Shown: positions 1-7,389, numbered from the stretch's first letter. The stretch: DNA of 9,832 nt from an uncultured Peptococcaceae bacterium (GCA_902492275.1 CABUKW010000117.1:1-9832); one strand, 5' to 3'. Notes: generated from the sequence alone by a model not told the origin. Program-made: numbers and translations.

Positions 1-3000
1 ATCTATATTGCTGACTTCCAGCGACAGCACAGCCGGTTCTTTCTTGCTGAGCCGCTTTTGCAGTTGTTTTTCTAAAACCTGTATATCCTTGGTATTTTGC
101 AGGCCAAAATCATACACTTCCGCTTGTTCAAAATGCACCGGATTGCCGCCGTCTTTTCCTGCTGCCAGCAGATTTTCCAGCTCTACCTTGCCGACATGCG
201 GCGCTTGCAAATCCTCTCTGATTTTCAGCAAATCGGTACGGCCCACCAACTCGTCCACGGTGCGCACCCCTAACTGCGCCATATATTCCCGCATTTCCTG
301 CGCAATAAATTCCATGTAATGCATCACATACTCCGGTTTGCCGGCAAATCGCTTGCGCAGCTCTGGATTTTGGGTGGCAATGCCTACCGGACAAACGTCC
401 TGATTACATACCCGCATCATCACACATCCCATGGATACCAAAGGACCAGTGGCAAAGCCGAATTCTTCGGCGCCCAATAAGGCAGCAATCACCACATCCC
501 GTCCACACATCAGCTTGCTGTCAGCCTCTAAACGGACCCGACGGCGCAGACCGCTTTTGATGAGCGTCTGATGGGTTTCAGCAATGCCCAATTCCCAAGG
601 CAGACCAGCATGATGAATGGAGTTGCGCGGCGCAGCGCCGGTGCCGCCGTCATAGCCGGACACCAAAATCACCTGCGCTCCGGCTTTGGCCACACCGGAG
701 GCAATGGTGCCTACGCCAGCCTCTGATACCAGTTTCACATTAATATCGGCCGCATCATTGGCACATTTTAAGTCGTAAATCAGTTGAGCCAAATCTTCAA
801 TCGAATAAATATCGTGATGGGGCGGTGGCGAGATTAAGCCTACGCCAGGCGTAGAGTGCCGGGTGCGGGCCACCTCTGGATACACCTTATTGCCAGGCAG
901 TTGACCACCTTCGCCGGGCTTGGCTCCCTGTGCCATTTTAATTTGAATTTCTTTGGCGCTGACCAAATATTCGGACGTTACCCCAAAACGGCCAGAAGCC
1001 ACCTGCTTGATGGCGCTGTTGCGGTTGGTACCGTCAGCAGCGGGCTTATAGCGGGATGGGTCTTCACCGCCTTCTCCTGTATTGGATTTCCCGCCTAAGC
1101 GGTTCATGGCAATGGCCAGTGTTTCATGGGCTTCTTTGGATAACGATCCGAAGGACATGGCGCCCACCTTAAACCGCTTCACAATGGCCGATACCGGTTC
1201 TACCTGCTCCAGTGGAATAGGCTCGGCGGCAAAGTGGAAATCCAACAGGCTGCGGATATGGCTGGGCCCTAATTCATCGGTAATCATGTGCGAATAGGTT
1301 TTGAACTGTTCATAGCTATTGTTGCGCACTGCGCATTGCAGCATGTGAATGGTTTGCGGATTATACAGATGTTCTTCCTTACCGCTGCGAGCCTTATGAC
1401 GGCCATTGCTGTCCAAAACAGGCGAGGTGGCCAGTCCCAACGGGTCAAAGGCTTTGCGGAAACGGCGCTCCACATCGGCCTCAATATCCTGCAAGTTCAA
1501 ACCGCCAATACGGCTGATGGTATTGGCAAAATATTTCTGAATAACCTCCTGCCCAATGCCGACGGCTTCAAAAATCTGCGACCCCATGTAAGATTGAATG
1601 GTGGAAATACCCATTTTGGAAGCAATTTTCACAATACCGTGTAATAAACCATTGGTGTAATCATTGGCAGCCGCGTAATAATCCTTGTCCAGCAAATCAT
1701 CGTCAATGAGCTGGCGAATGGACTCTAAGGCCAGATAGGGATTGACTGCGCTTGCTCCATAGCCCAGCAGCGCAGCGCAGTGGTGTACCTCTCTGGGCTC
1801 GGCACTCTCCAAAATAACCGACAGCGACATGCGCTTTTTGGTGCGCACCAGATGCTGCTGCAGCGCAGAAACCGCCAGCAAAGATGGAATGGGCTTGTGA
1901 AACTCATCCAGTTCTCTGTCCGATAAAATCAAAATATTAGCGCCGTCCCGCACAGCCCGGTCCGCTTTCAGACACAGATCGTCAATGGCTTCTTCCAACG
2001 ACATATTGCGGTAATAGATAATGGGAATGACAGCCACTTGAAACCCCTCTACATCCATATATTTGATTTTTAACAAATCGGTGTTGGTTAAAATAGGATT
2101 GCGCACCGCCAATGACTTGCAGTTTTCCGCGTCATCTTTCAGCAAATTGCCGTCAGCGCCCAAATACACATAAGTAGAAGTAATGATTTCTTCCCGAATG
2201 GCATCGATAGGCGGATTTGTTACTTGGGCAAAGAGCTGTTTGAAATAATTAAACAAGGGCTGCGGATGGGGCGACAGCAACGCCAATGGCGTATCGGCGC
2301 CCATGGCGGCCACCGGCTCATTGCCCTCTAAGGCCATAGGCCGCAGATAATCATTCAAATCCTCGTAGCTATAGCCATAAACCTGCTGCAACTGTTCCAG
2401 TTCCTCTTTTTGGTAGGTGACCGTCTTTTTGTTGGGAATCGGCAAGTCCGACAATTGCAATAATTGATTTTCCAGCCATTCTCCGTAAGGAGCTTGGGCC
2501 GCATAATGATTTTTGATTTCTTCATCGGAAACAATCCGGCCCTGACGGGTGTCCACCAGCAGCATTTTACCCGGGCGGAGCCGTTCTTTGCACACAATCT
2601 TCTCCGGCGGCAAATCCAGCACGCCCACCTCCGATGATAAAATCAGATAATCATCGGTGGTCACATAATAGCGGGATGGCCGCAGACCGTTGCGGTCCAA
2701 CACAGCGCCCATAATTTCTCCATCGGTAAACAAAATAGAGGCCGGACCGTCCCACGGCTCCATAATCGTCGCGTAATACCGGTAAAAATCCTTGCGGTTC
2801 TGGGCCATATTGCGGTCATTATTCCAAGGCTCCGGAATACAAATCATCACCGCCTTAGGCAAATCCATACCCGACATCAGCAAAAATTCCAGCGTGTTGT
2901 CCAACATGGCCGAATCGCTGGTCCAGTGGTCTACCACAGGCAGCACCTTATATAAATCATCGCCCAGCACGTCGCCATGCATGGTTTCCTCTCGGGACAG

Positions 3001-3780
3001 CATTTTATTTACATTACCGCGGATGGTGTTGATTTCGCCGTTATGCACCAGCAAGCGATTGGGATGGGCCCGTTCCCAAGACGGAAAGGTGTTGGTGGAA
3101 AAACGGGAATGTACCAGCGCAATAGCCGACTGAAAGCCGGGATTTTGCAAATCGGCGTAAAAGGTGCGCAATTGACCTACCAGAAACATACCCTTGTAAA
3201 CAATGGTGCGGCAAGAAAGCGAGCATACATAGGTTTCACTGTTGGCCTTTTCAAAAATACGCCGCACCACATAGAGTTTACGGTCAAAGGCCAAGCCCAT
3301 CTCCACCCGACGGGGCTTTTCAATAAAAGCCTGATAAATAGCTGGTCTACAAGCCAATGCCCGTTCGCTGAGTACCTCATCAAAGGTAGGCACCTCCCGC
3401 CAGCCCAGAAAATGCAGTCCTTCTTTTTTCAGCACCATTTCAAATATTTTTTTCGCCTGGTTTCGTTTCAGCTCGTCCTGAGAAAAGAAAAACATTCCCA
3501 CTGCAAAGCTGCCATCCTCCGGCAATTTAAATTCCGTTACCTTCTGTAAAAAATAATCATGGGGCAATTGCAGCAAAATCCCTACACCGTCACCGGTTTT
3601 GCCTAATGCATCTTTGCCAGCCCGATGCTCCAAACGCTCCACAATCGTAAGCGCGTCATCCACGGTTTTGTGGGAGCGCTCCCCCTTTAAATTGACAACT
3701 GCCCCAATGCCACAATTATCATGCTCCATGGTTGGACAGTATAAATCCCGCTGTTGTGATACAGTCATTTCCTCCTTCAT
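1..3780 (-). CDS. gltB: Glutamate synthase large subunit (GOGAT alpha), C-terminus cut off by window edge
   Basis: Catalyses the cytoplasmic reductive transfer of the glutamine amide to 2-oxoglutarate, giving two glutamates. The frame is open from 3780 to base 1: 1260 residues of a family usually near 1500. Seen: a class II glutamine amidotransferase domain from Cys23 (EHDNCGIG), with SRFSTNTFPSW and NGEINT motifs, to about residue 420; a central domain of about 470-760; an FMN/2-oxoglutarate domain of about 845-1180 with VGAMSFGS (M875) and GGTGAAP. The 3Fe-4S cysteines C1119, C1125 and C1130 have the family spacing C-x5-C-x4-C. The missing part is expected to be the GXGXG beta-helix domain. 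The 22 residues before Cys23 look like the propeptide normally removed in this family. The start at 3780 is chosen because GGGAGGA (3788-3794) lies 7 bases upstream. A gltD partner, if present, would lie beyond base 1; this is inference. Some anaerobes use such proteins with other electron donors. Confidence 0.97.
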   Translation of the reverse strand, partial: MKEEMTVSQQRDLYCPTMEHDNCGIGAVVNLKGERSHKTVDDALTIVERLEHRAGKDALGKTGDGVGILLQLPHDYFLQKVTEFKLPEDGSFAVGMFFFSQDELKRNQAKKIFEMVLKKEGLHFLGWREVPTFDEVLSERALACRPAIYQAFIEKPRRVEMGLAFDRKLYVVRRIFEKANSETYVCSLSCRTIVYKGMFLVGQLRTFYADLQNPGFQSAIALVHSRFSTNTFPSWERAHPNRLLVHNGEINTIRGNVNKMLSREETMHGDVLGDDLYKVLPVVDHWTSDSAMLDNTLEFLLMSGMDLPKAVMICIPEPWNNDRNMAQNRKDFYRYYATIMEPWDGPASILFTDGEIMGAVLDRNGLRPSRYYVTTDDYLILSSEVGVLDLPPEKIVCKERLRPGKMLLVDTRQGRIVSDEEIKNHYAAQAPYGEWLENQLLQLSDLPIPNKKTVTYQKEELEQLQQVYGYSYEDLNDYLRPMALEGNEPVAAMGADTPLALLSPHPQPLFNYFKQLFAQVTNPPIDAIREEIITSTYVYLGADGNLLKDDAENCKSLAVRNPILTNTDLLKIKYMDVEGFQVAVIPIIYYRNMSLEEAIDDLCLKADRAVRDGANILILSDRELDEFHKPIPSLLAVSALQQHLVRTKKRMSLSVILESAEPREVHHCAALLGYGASAVNPYLALESIRQLIDDDLLDKDYYAAANDYTNGLLHGIVKIASKMGISTIQSYMGSQIFEAVGIGQEVIQKYFANTISRIGGLNLQDIEADVERRFRKAFDPLGLATSPVLDSNGRHKARSGKEEHLYNPQTIHMLQCAVRNNSYEQFKTYSHMITDELGPSHIRSLLDFHFAAEPIPLEQVEPVSAIVKRFKVGAMSFGSLSKEAHETLAIAMNRLGGKSNTGEGGEDPSRYKPAADGTNRNSAIKQVASGRFGVTSEYLVSAKEIQIKMAQGAKPGEGGQLPGNKVYPEVARTRHSTPGVGLISPPPHHDIYSIEDLAQLIYDLKCANDAADINVKLVSEAGVGTIASGVAKAGAQVILVSGYDGGTGAAPRNSIHHAGLPWELGIAETHQTLIKSGLRRRVRLEADSKLMCGRDVVIAALLGAEEFGFATGPLVSMGCVMMRVCNQDVCPVGIATQNPELRKRFAGKPEYVMHYMEFIAQEMREYMAQLGVRTVDELVGRTDLLKIREDLQAPHVGKVELENLLAAGKDGGNPVHFEQAEVYDFGLQNTKDIQVLEKQLQKRLSKKEPAVLSLEVSNID

Positions 3781-3794
3781 GATGAAGTCCTCCC
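3766..3794 (-). promoter_or_regulatory. Tandem ribosome binding sites and starts of gltB
   Basis: Two Shine-Dalgarno-like sequences sit at the gltB start. GGGAGGA (3788-3794) is 7 bases before the ATG at 3778-3780 and is well placed. A second one, AAGGAGG, lies inside the first codons (MKEEM) and only 2 bases before an in-frame ATG at 3766-3768, which is too close for efficient use. The first ATG is therefore preferred. Both choices keep the Cys23 nucleophile and a removable propeptide. Confidence 0.6.
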
Positions 3795-3812
3795 TTCCTA
3801 TATCGACTCGAA

Positions 3813-3842
3813 ATTATAGCACATAAAAAGTTGTGCTGTAAC
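3813..3842 (-). promoter_or_regulatory. Probable gltB promoter (extended -10)
   Basis: On the minus strand TGCTATAAT (bases 3813-3821) is a perfect extended -10 element (TGn-TATAAT). A -35-like GTTACA (3837-3842, four of six matches to TTGACA) lies 18 bases upstream. Transcription would start near 3805 and give a leader of about 25 bases containing the GGGAGGA ribosome binding site. Housekeeping sigma-A type recognition is inferred from the consensus match. Confidence 0.7.
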
Positions 3843-3936
3843 ACCGTTGCCGTTTTTCTATTATATAAAACCATCTCTGCTTTGGTCAATTCCTTTTCTT
3901 GATGTATTCAAAATACCTGTCAACCAAGCCAATTTT

Positions 3937-3957
3937 CTGTATACAGCATGCTGTGTA
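3937..3957. promoter_or_regulatory. Compound palindrome upstream of gltB, candidate operator
   Basis: Two overlapping palindromes share bases. CTGTATACAG (3937-3946) is a perfect 10-base palindrome. ACAGCATGCTGT (3943-3954) is a perfect 12-base one, and it extends to an 18-base dyad (3940-3957) with one mismatched pair. It lies about 95 bases upstream of the -35 of the gltB promoter, a position compatible with an upstream activator or repressor site. No specific regulator can be named. Confidence 0.35.
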
Positions 3958-3993
3958 ATTCAAATTGCCACACAAAAACAGTTTGAAACGAGG

Positions 3994-4028
3994 AAAACAA
4001 AAAACAGCAGCTCTTTTCGCTGCCGCTT
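3994..4028 (-). terminator. Intrinsic terminator hairpin in the cydB-gltB intergenic region
   Basis: Read on the minus strand, AAGCGGCAGC (4028-4019) pairs with GCTGCTGTTT (4011-4002) over 10 base pairs, including two G-U pairs, around a 7-base loop. It is followed directly by a U-rich tract (TTTGTTTT, 4001-3994). This is a textbook rho-independent terminator, but it is not at the end of any protein gene. It lies about 215 bases before the gltB start codon and about 260 bases past the first cydAB terminator. It could end a short RNA, attenuate a gltB leader, or act as a backup for cydAB. Confidence 0.6.
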
Positions 4029-4043
4029 CACAACATTTATTAT

Positions 4044-4058
4044 TTTTGACTGTCAAAA
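4044..4058. promoter_or_regulatory. Perfect 15-base dyad TTTTGAC-T-GTCAAAA
   Basis: Two perfect 7-base arms flank a single central base. As DNA this resembles an operator for a dimeric regulator; as RNA the arms can still form a 5-bp stem with a 5-base loop inside the putative transcript. Nothing in the sequence tells which reading is right. Confidence 0.35.
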
Positions 4059-4149
4059 TCGGGCGCAAAACCAATCAAATGGAACGAAATGAAAAACCTT
4101 GCTGCAATCCATTTGAGCCGCTTGCATGCAAAAACGGACTGTCATTTAT

Positions 4150-4178
4150 ATTATAATTCATTCTAACGCTTTGGTGAA
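4150..4178 (-). promoter_or_regulatory. Promoter-like sequence, leftward, upstream of the putative RNA
   Basis: On the minus strand a perfect TATAAT (plus-strand bases 4150-4155) is separated by exactly 17 bases from TTCACC (4173-4178, four of six matches to TTGACA). Initiation would be near 4143. No open frame with a ribosome binding site follows, so a non-coding RNA or a long gltB leader is the likely product. The surrounding DNA is AT-rich, so a chance match is possible. Confidence 0.45.
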
Positions 4179-4291
4179 TTTTGTCTTACTGCATATTTTT
4201 ATTCAGCATTAAGTTTATTTTAAAGCCATTATTATCCCTTGTTTTTGTTGCGAAGGCTCCAGATAAACCGGTGCGCGTTTTTATGCAAAGC

Positions 4292-4336
4292 AAAAAAGCT
4301 GCCCTGCGCTCTGTGATAGAGCAGCAAGACAGCTTT
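4292..4336 (-). terminator. Terminator of the cydAB operon
   Basis: On the minus strand, AAAGCTG (4336-4330) pairs with CAGCTTT (4301-4295), with a second inner stem GCTCT/AGAGC (4322-4318 and 4312-4308). A run of six T follows the outer stem (4297-4292). It begins 18 bases after the cydB stop codon and leaves no room for a small cydX- or cydS-like gene directly after cydB. Confidence 0.85.
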
Positions 4337-4353
4337 AGAACAGCAAAAGCAAA

Positions 4354-5361
4354 TTAATATTTTACATCTTTGGCTGTAACCCGTTTGCGGAATACATAGT
4401 AATTCCAGGATTGATACAGCAATACAATCGGCACCAAAGTAAGGGCCACAATGGTCATAATTTTCAAAGTATAGGGACTGGAGCTGGCATTATAAATCGT
4501 CAGACTCCAGGATGGATCCAAGGTGGATATCATCACATTGGGGAACATACCGGCAAATACGCTGGCCGTTACACACAGAATAGCCAAAAACATGGCAATA
4601 AAAGAAAATCCTTTTTTATCCTTTAACTGCAGCACCACCGAAACCACCAGCGCCACAGCAGCCAGAGCTACCAACACCAAGGCCAGAACGCCGCTGTAAA
4701 TGTCCGTTAAGAGATAAGCCAGAACAACCCAGATGACTACAGCAACCACCAACACCAAGCCCAACTTGTCGGCCAACGCTTTTACCCGATTTAATACCGC
4801 ATCGGAGCCCGCTTTCAATTTCAGGAACAACGCGCCATGGAACGCAAACAGCAGCACAAACACTACGCCGCCAAAAATGGTGAACGGGGTCAGTAAGGTA
4901 AAGAAATTACCTGCAAACTGCATATCGGCATCAATTGGCACGCCGGTCATTAAGTTCGATACGGCCACACCCCACAAAAAGGCGGACAGGAAACTGCTGA
5001 TGGCAATCAACAGATCCCAAGTGTTTCTCCACTGCTGGCTTTCCTTCTTGCTGCGCACTTCAATGCCCACACAGCGCACAATCAAGGTCAGCAGCACCAA
5101 AAACAGGGCTAGATAAAAACCGCTGAACAAAGTAGCATACCAGTTGGGGAAGGCGGCAAAAATAGCGCCGCCGGCTGTCAGCAACCAAACCTCGTTGCCA
5201 TCCCAGAAAGGACCAAAGGTATTTAACACAATCCGCCGTTCAGTGTCGTTTTTAGCCACCAGCGGATTTAACATCCCTACGCCGTAATCAAAGCCTTCCA
5301 GAAAGAAAAAGCCGATGAACAGCACTGTTACAAGAATAAACCATAAACTATTTAAGTCCAT
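4354..5361 (-). CDS. cydB: Cytochrome bd quinol oxidase subunit II
   Basis: Structural partner of CydA in the membrane-bound cytochrome bd quinol:O2 oxidoreductase; it helps stabilise the haem-bearing subunit and provides proton access. The protein has 335 residues, normal for the family, with about eight or nine hydrophobic segments. Recognised signatures are GFDYGVG (around D25) near the N-terminus and WDGNEVWL (53-60), which matches the WDGNQVW block of E. coli CydB. Its ATG (5359-5361) overlaps the end of cydA by 10 bases, and GAGGAGGTG lies just upstream inside cydA, so translation is probably coupled. A terminator follows 18 bases after the stop. The C-terminus (RKRVTAKDVKY) is basic and likely cytoplasmic. 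Confidence 0.96.
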   Translation of the reverse strand: MDLNSLWFILVTVLFIGFFFLEGFDYGVGMLNPLVAKNDTERRIVLNTFGPFWDGNEVWLLTAGGAIFAAFPNWYATLFSGFYLALFLVLLTLIVRCVGIEVRSKKESQQWRNTWDLLIAISSFLSAFLWGVAVSNLMTGVPIDADMQFAGNFFTLLTPFTIFGGVVFVLLFAFHGALFLKLKAGSDAVLNRVKALADKLGLVLVVAVVIWVVLAYLLTDIYSGVLALVLVALAAVALVVSVVLQLKDKKGFSFIAMFLAILCVTASVFAGMFPNVMISTLDPSWSLTIYNASSSPYTLKIMTIVALTLVPIVLLYQSWNYYVFRKRVTAKDVKY

Positions 5362-6731
5362 AAGGACACCTCCTCACTGGCAGACGGTACTTCTTCCAAT
5401 TCTTTGGGAGATTTTTTCGCATATTTCACGATGAGCATCACATCAACAACAGCCAGAATGCCATAAATTAATGTGAACCCGACCATACTAATCAGTACAT
5501 AACCAGCCGGCACTACGGTAGAAACCGCTTCCGCCGTTTTTTGCAAACCATATACAATCCAAGGCTGACGGCCCATTTCTGTAATCAGCCAGCCAGTTGT
5601 ATTGGCAATGTAAGGCAGCGCCATCGCAAATAACATAATTTTCAGATAAACTTTATTGTTCTGTAATTTTCCGGTCTTTAACAATACCAAGCCAACCAAT
5701 GCCAACAGCGCCATCAAACAGCCGGCGCCAACCATGGCGCGGAAACTCCAGAATAACGGCGTTACCTGCGGAATGTAATTGCCTTCGCCATATTGTTCTT
5801 CGTATTGAGCCTGTAAATCGTGAATTCCGGTGACTTCCCCGCTGAACGAATTATAGGTCATAAAACTGAGCATATAGGGGATTTCAATGGCAAATTTGTT
5901 TTCGCCCGCTTCTTCGTCAATGGCGGCAATGGCCACAAAGGATGCCGGATCTTCCGTTTCCCAGTGGGCTTCGGCAGCGGCCATTTTCATCGGCTGCACA
6001 TCCATCAAAAACTGTCCCTGCATATGACCGATGGTGCAGACAGCCAATACCCCGATAAGACCATACACCACAGCATATTTAAAAGATTTCTGGAAGAAAG
6101 CTACCTCATGCTTTTTGGCCAGATGCCAAGCGCTGATCCCCATCACAAAGAAACCGGCAGTGGTAATGCCCGCCGTTACCACGTGGGGGAACTGATGCCA
6201 TACATAGGGATTGGTGATCAAATCCAAGAAATTCACCATTTCAGCACGGCCATTGTTCAACACAAAGCCTTGCGGATTTTGCATAAAAGAATTGGCAACC
6301 AAAATCCAAAATGCTGATAAATTACTGGCAAAGGCCACCAGCCAAATGGAAATTAAGTGTACCAGCTTGGGCAGCTTATCCCAGCCGAAAATCCAGATAC
6401 CCAAAAAAGTAGATTCGATAAAGAATGCGGCCAACGCTTCAATGGCCAGCGGTGCGCCGAAGATGTCGCCTACAAAGCGGGAATATTCAGACCAGTTCAT
6501 GCCGAACTGGAATTCCTGCACAATCCCTGTGGCAACCCCCAACGCAAAGTTGATTAAAAACAGTTTGCCCCAGAATTTGGTCATCTTCCGGTATTTGAAA
6601 TCATTAGTGCGGTAATATTGCGTATGCAAAATTGCAACCAGAATGGACAACCCTAACGTGAGTGGAACAAACAGAAAGTGATAGACAGTTGTAATTGCAA
6701 ACTGCCATCTAGCAAATAATAATTGCTCCAT
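5352..6731 (-). CDS. cydA: Cytochrome bd quinol oxidase subunit I
   Basis: Catalytic, haem-bearing subunit of the cytochrome bd oxidase, which oxidises quinol and reduces O2 to water with very high oxygen affinity. The 459 residues fit the short-Q-loop class common in Bacillota; E. coli CydA is 522. By alignment from memory with E. coli: H18 corresponds to H19 and E98/E106 to E99/E107. H183 and M333 (FRAMVG) correspond to the haem b558 ligands H186 and M393, and E385 in the TEMGRQPW block to E445. The quinol-loop pair K249 and E254 (DVQPMKMAAAEA) is present. No catalytic residue appears missing. The start has AAGGAGGAG (6737-6745) 5 bases upstream. First gene of a two-gene operon; the cydCD assembly transporter is not in the window. 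Confidence 0.97.
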   Translation of the reverse strand: MEQLLFARWQFAITTVYHFLFVPLTLGLSILVAILHTQYYRTNDFKYRKMTKFWGKLFLINFALGVATGIVQEFQFGMNWSEYSRFVGDIFGAPLAIEALAAFFIESTFLGIWIFGWDKLPKLVHLISIWLVAFASNLSAFWILVANSFMQNPQGFVLNNGRAEMVNFLDLITNPYVWHQFPHVVTAGITTAGFFVMGISAWHLAKKHEVAFFQKSFKYAVVYGLIGVLAVCTIGHMQGQFLMDVQPMKMAAAEAHWETEDPASFVAIAAIDEEAGENKFAIEIPYMLSFMTYNSFSGEVTGIHDLQAQYEEQYGEGNYIPQVTPLFWSFRAMVGAGCLMALLALVGLVLLKTGKLQNNKVYLKIMLFAMALPYIANTTGWLITEMGRQPWIVYGLQKTAEAVSTVVPAGYVLISMVGFTLIYGILAVVDVMLIVKYAKKSPKELEEVPSASEEVSLWT

Positions 6732-6783
6732 ACTTTCTCCTCCTTCGTGAAATTTTTCTTAATTACTTACCACAGCAGATACC

Positions 6784-6812
6784 ATTTTAAACGCCTTTTT
6801 CTGTTTTCGCAA
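6784..6812 (-). promoter_or_regulatory. Probable cydAB promoter
   Basis: On the minus strand TTGCGA (6807-6812) and TAAAAT (6784-6789) are separated by exactly 17 bases, giving initiation near 6777 and a leader of about 45 bases ending in the AAGGAGGAG ribosome binding site. The -35 matches four of six and the -10 five of six consensus bases. No clear Rex-type or FNR-type palindrome is seen overlapping it. Confidence 0.6.
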
Positions 6813-6840
6813 GCTTTTTTACACAATTCTTACGCCCATC

Positions 6841-6868
6841 TTGACAAACATTACATTTATGGTAAAAT
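6841..6868 (+). promoter_or_regulatory. Promoter of the XRE regulator operon (extended -10)
   Basis: A perfect TTGACA (6841-6846) is followed after 16 bases by TAAAAT (6863-6868). TGG directly precedes the -10, making an extended TGn element. Initiation near 6875 would give a leader of about 55 bases. The -35 is 28 bases from the -35 of the divergent cydA promoter, so a protein bound between them could affect both. Confidence 0.75.
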
Positions 6869-6913
6869 GAATTCATAAAGAGTAAATTTACGCTTTTTAT
6901 GATTTCAAAATCA
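6867..6913. promoter_or_regulatory. Cluster of three short palindromes, candidate operators
   Basis: Just at and after the expected start of transcription of the regulator gene lie ATGAATTCAT (6867-6876) and GTAAATTTAC (6882-6891), both perfect, and TGATTT-CA-AAATCA (6900-6913, perfect 6-base arms). Their centres are 15 and 20 bases apart. The position is right for autorepression by the XRE protein. The three sites do not share one consensus, and AT-rich DNA makes short palindromes common, so this stays tentative. Confidence 0.35.
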
Positions 6914-6930
6914 GATTTGCAGGTGATACT

Positions 6931-7389
6931 ATGGAACGGGTTTTATTTGTTTCCCAGATGGACCAAAAATTGAAAGTCATTCGTACCGAATACGGCTTAA
7001 CGCAGGAAAAAATGGCCGATATTCTGGGCATTTCCAAAAAAACGCTGGTGGAAATCGAAAAAGGCCGCCGCTCTCTGGGCTGGAGCGGTGCTGTGACACT
7101 GGCAGCTCTTTTTGCCGACAGTGAAATTTTGCAAAACGCTTACGGCGGCGAATTATCGGACTTATTGACGGCGCTGGCCTTTCAGCACACCAACGTGACC
7201 TATCCGCCTACCATGGGCGGCAAGATCTGGTGGAAACAGTTGGAGGAATTTGGCGGCTATCAGATTCAGCAAAATATCATTTCTCAGCATTATCGTCTGC
7301 TAACGCCCCAGGGCCACCGGATTGTCTCCAGCTTTTCTCGGGAGGACCTGACTCCCTATGTGCAGCAAATCCAGAAAAATTTAGAGTAG
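6931..7389 (+). CDS. XRE-family helix-turn-helix transcriptional regulator
   Basis: A 152-residue probable DNA-binding regulator. Residues 11-50 form an XRE/Cro-C1 type HTH, with TQEKMADILGISKKTL (24-39) and the typical EIEKGRR end (41-47). The rest (about 65-152) is not a standard sensor domain. It contains MGGKIWW (95-101), GYQIQQN and HYRLL, a pattern I associate with a family of Bacillota XRE proteins of unknown ligand. The start at 6931 has a modest AGGTGA upstream; the internal Met at codon 10 has no ribosome binding site. The gene is divergent from cydA and 102 bases upstream of the membrane binding-protein gene, with no promoter or terminator seen between, so co-transcription is likely. 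Targets may be its own operon and possibly cydAB; both are inference. Confidence 0.88.
   Translation: MERVLFVSQMDQKLKVIRTEYGLTQEKMADILGISKKTLVEIEKGRRSLGWSGAVTLAALFADSEILQNAYGGELSDLLTALAFQHTNVTYPPTMGGKIWWKQLEEFGGYQIQQNIISQHYRLLTPQGHRIVSSFSREDLTPYVQQIQKNLE

Larger units (their letters stand above)
3994..4143 (-). ncRNA. Putative short structured RNA or attenuated leader (about 150 nt)
   Basis: A leftward transcript starting from the promoter-like sequence at 4150-4178 and ending at the hairpin terminator at 3994-4028 would be about 150 nt and non-coding. It would contain a 9-bp stem (TCAAATGGA, 4116-4108, with TCCATTTGA, 4083-4075; 24-base loop), a small dyad hairpin at 4044-4058, and the terminator stem. 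I do not recognise a known RNA family: it lacks the T-box GGTGG-type element and does not fold like 6S RNA by eye. Promoter, ordered stems and terminator in a gene-free region support a real RNA. Function is unknown, and the 5' end is approximate. Confidence 0.33.
3781..4291. other. AT-rich intergenic region between gltB and the cydAB terminator
   Basis: About 510 bases with no convincing protein gene. Short open frames exist on both strands (for example 3847-4092 plus and 3886-4074 minus), but they lack a ribosome binding site and have compositions like random translation of AT-rich DNA. The region instead holds regulatory-looking structure listed separately: the gltB promoter, a compound dyad at 3937-3957, a terminator hairpin at 3994-4028, dyads at 4044-4058 and 4075-4116, and a leftward promoter-like sequence at 4150-4178. 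Nothing is recognised in 4180-4291. Confidence 0.7.

Noticed and set aside
2977..3549. 190-codon open frame on the plus strand
   Set aside because: It lies wholly inside gltB on the opposite strand; its translation has no recognisable motif and the minus-strand frame is unmistakably glutamate synthase.
3800..4150. T-box, glutamine or FMN riboswitch upstream of gltB
   Set aside because: None of the conserved core sequences that I know for these families is present in the leftward leader; only simple stems and a terminator are seen.
3847..4156. Small open frames of 62-81 codons in the cydB-gltB spacer, both strands
   Set aside because: No ribosome binding site, low-complexity AT-driven composition, and overlap with terminator and dyad structures that explain the region better.
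5820..6615. Plus-strand open frames of 134-165 codons
   Set aside because: Antisense to cydA, whose haem-ligand motifs are clear; the antisense products show no family features.
6813..6840. Rex or FNR type operator between the cydA and XRE promoters
   Set aside because: A half-site-like TTGTGT can be read on the minus strand, but there is no matching second half at the right distance.
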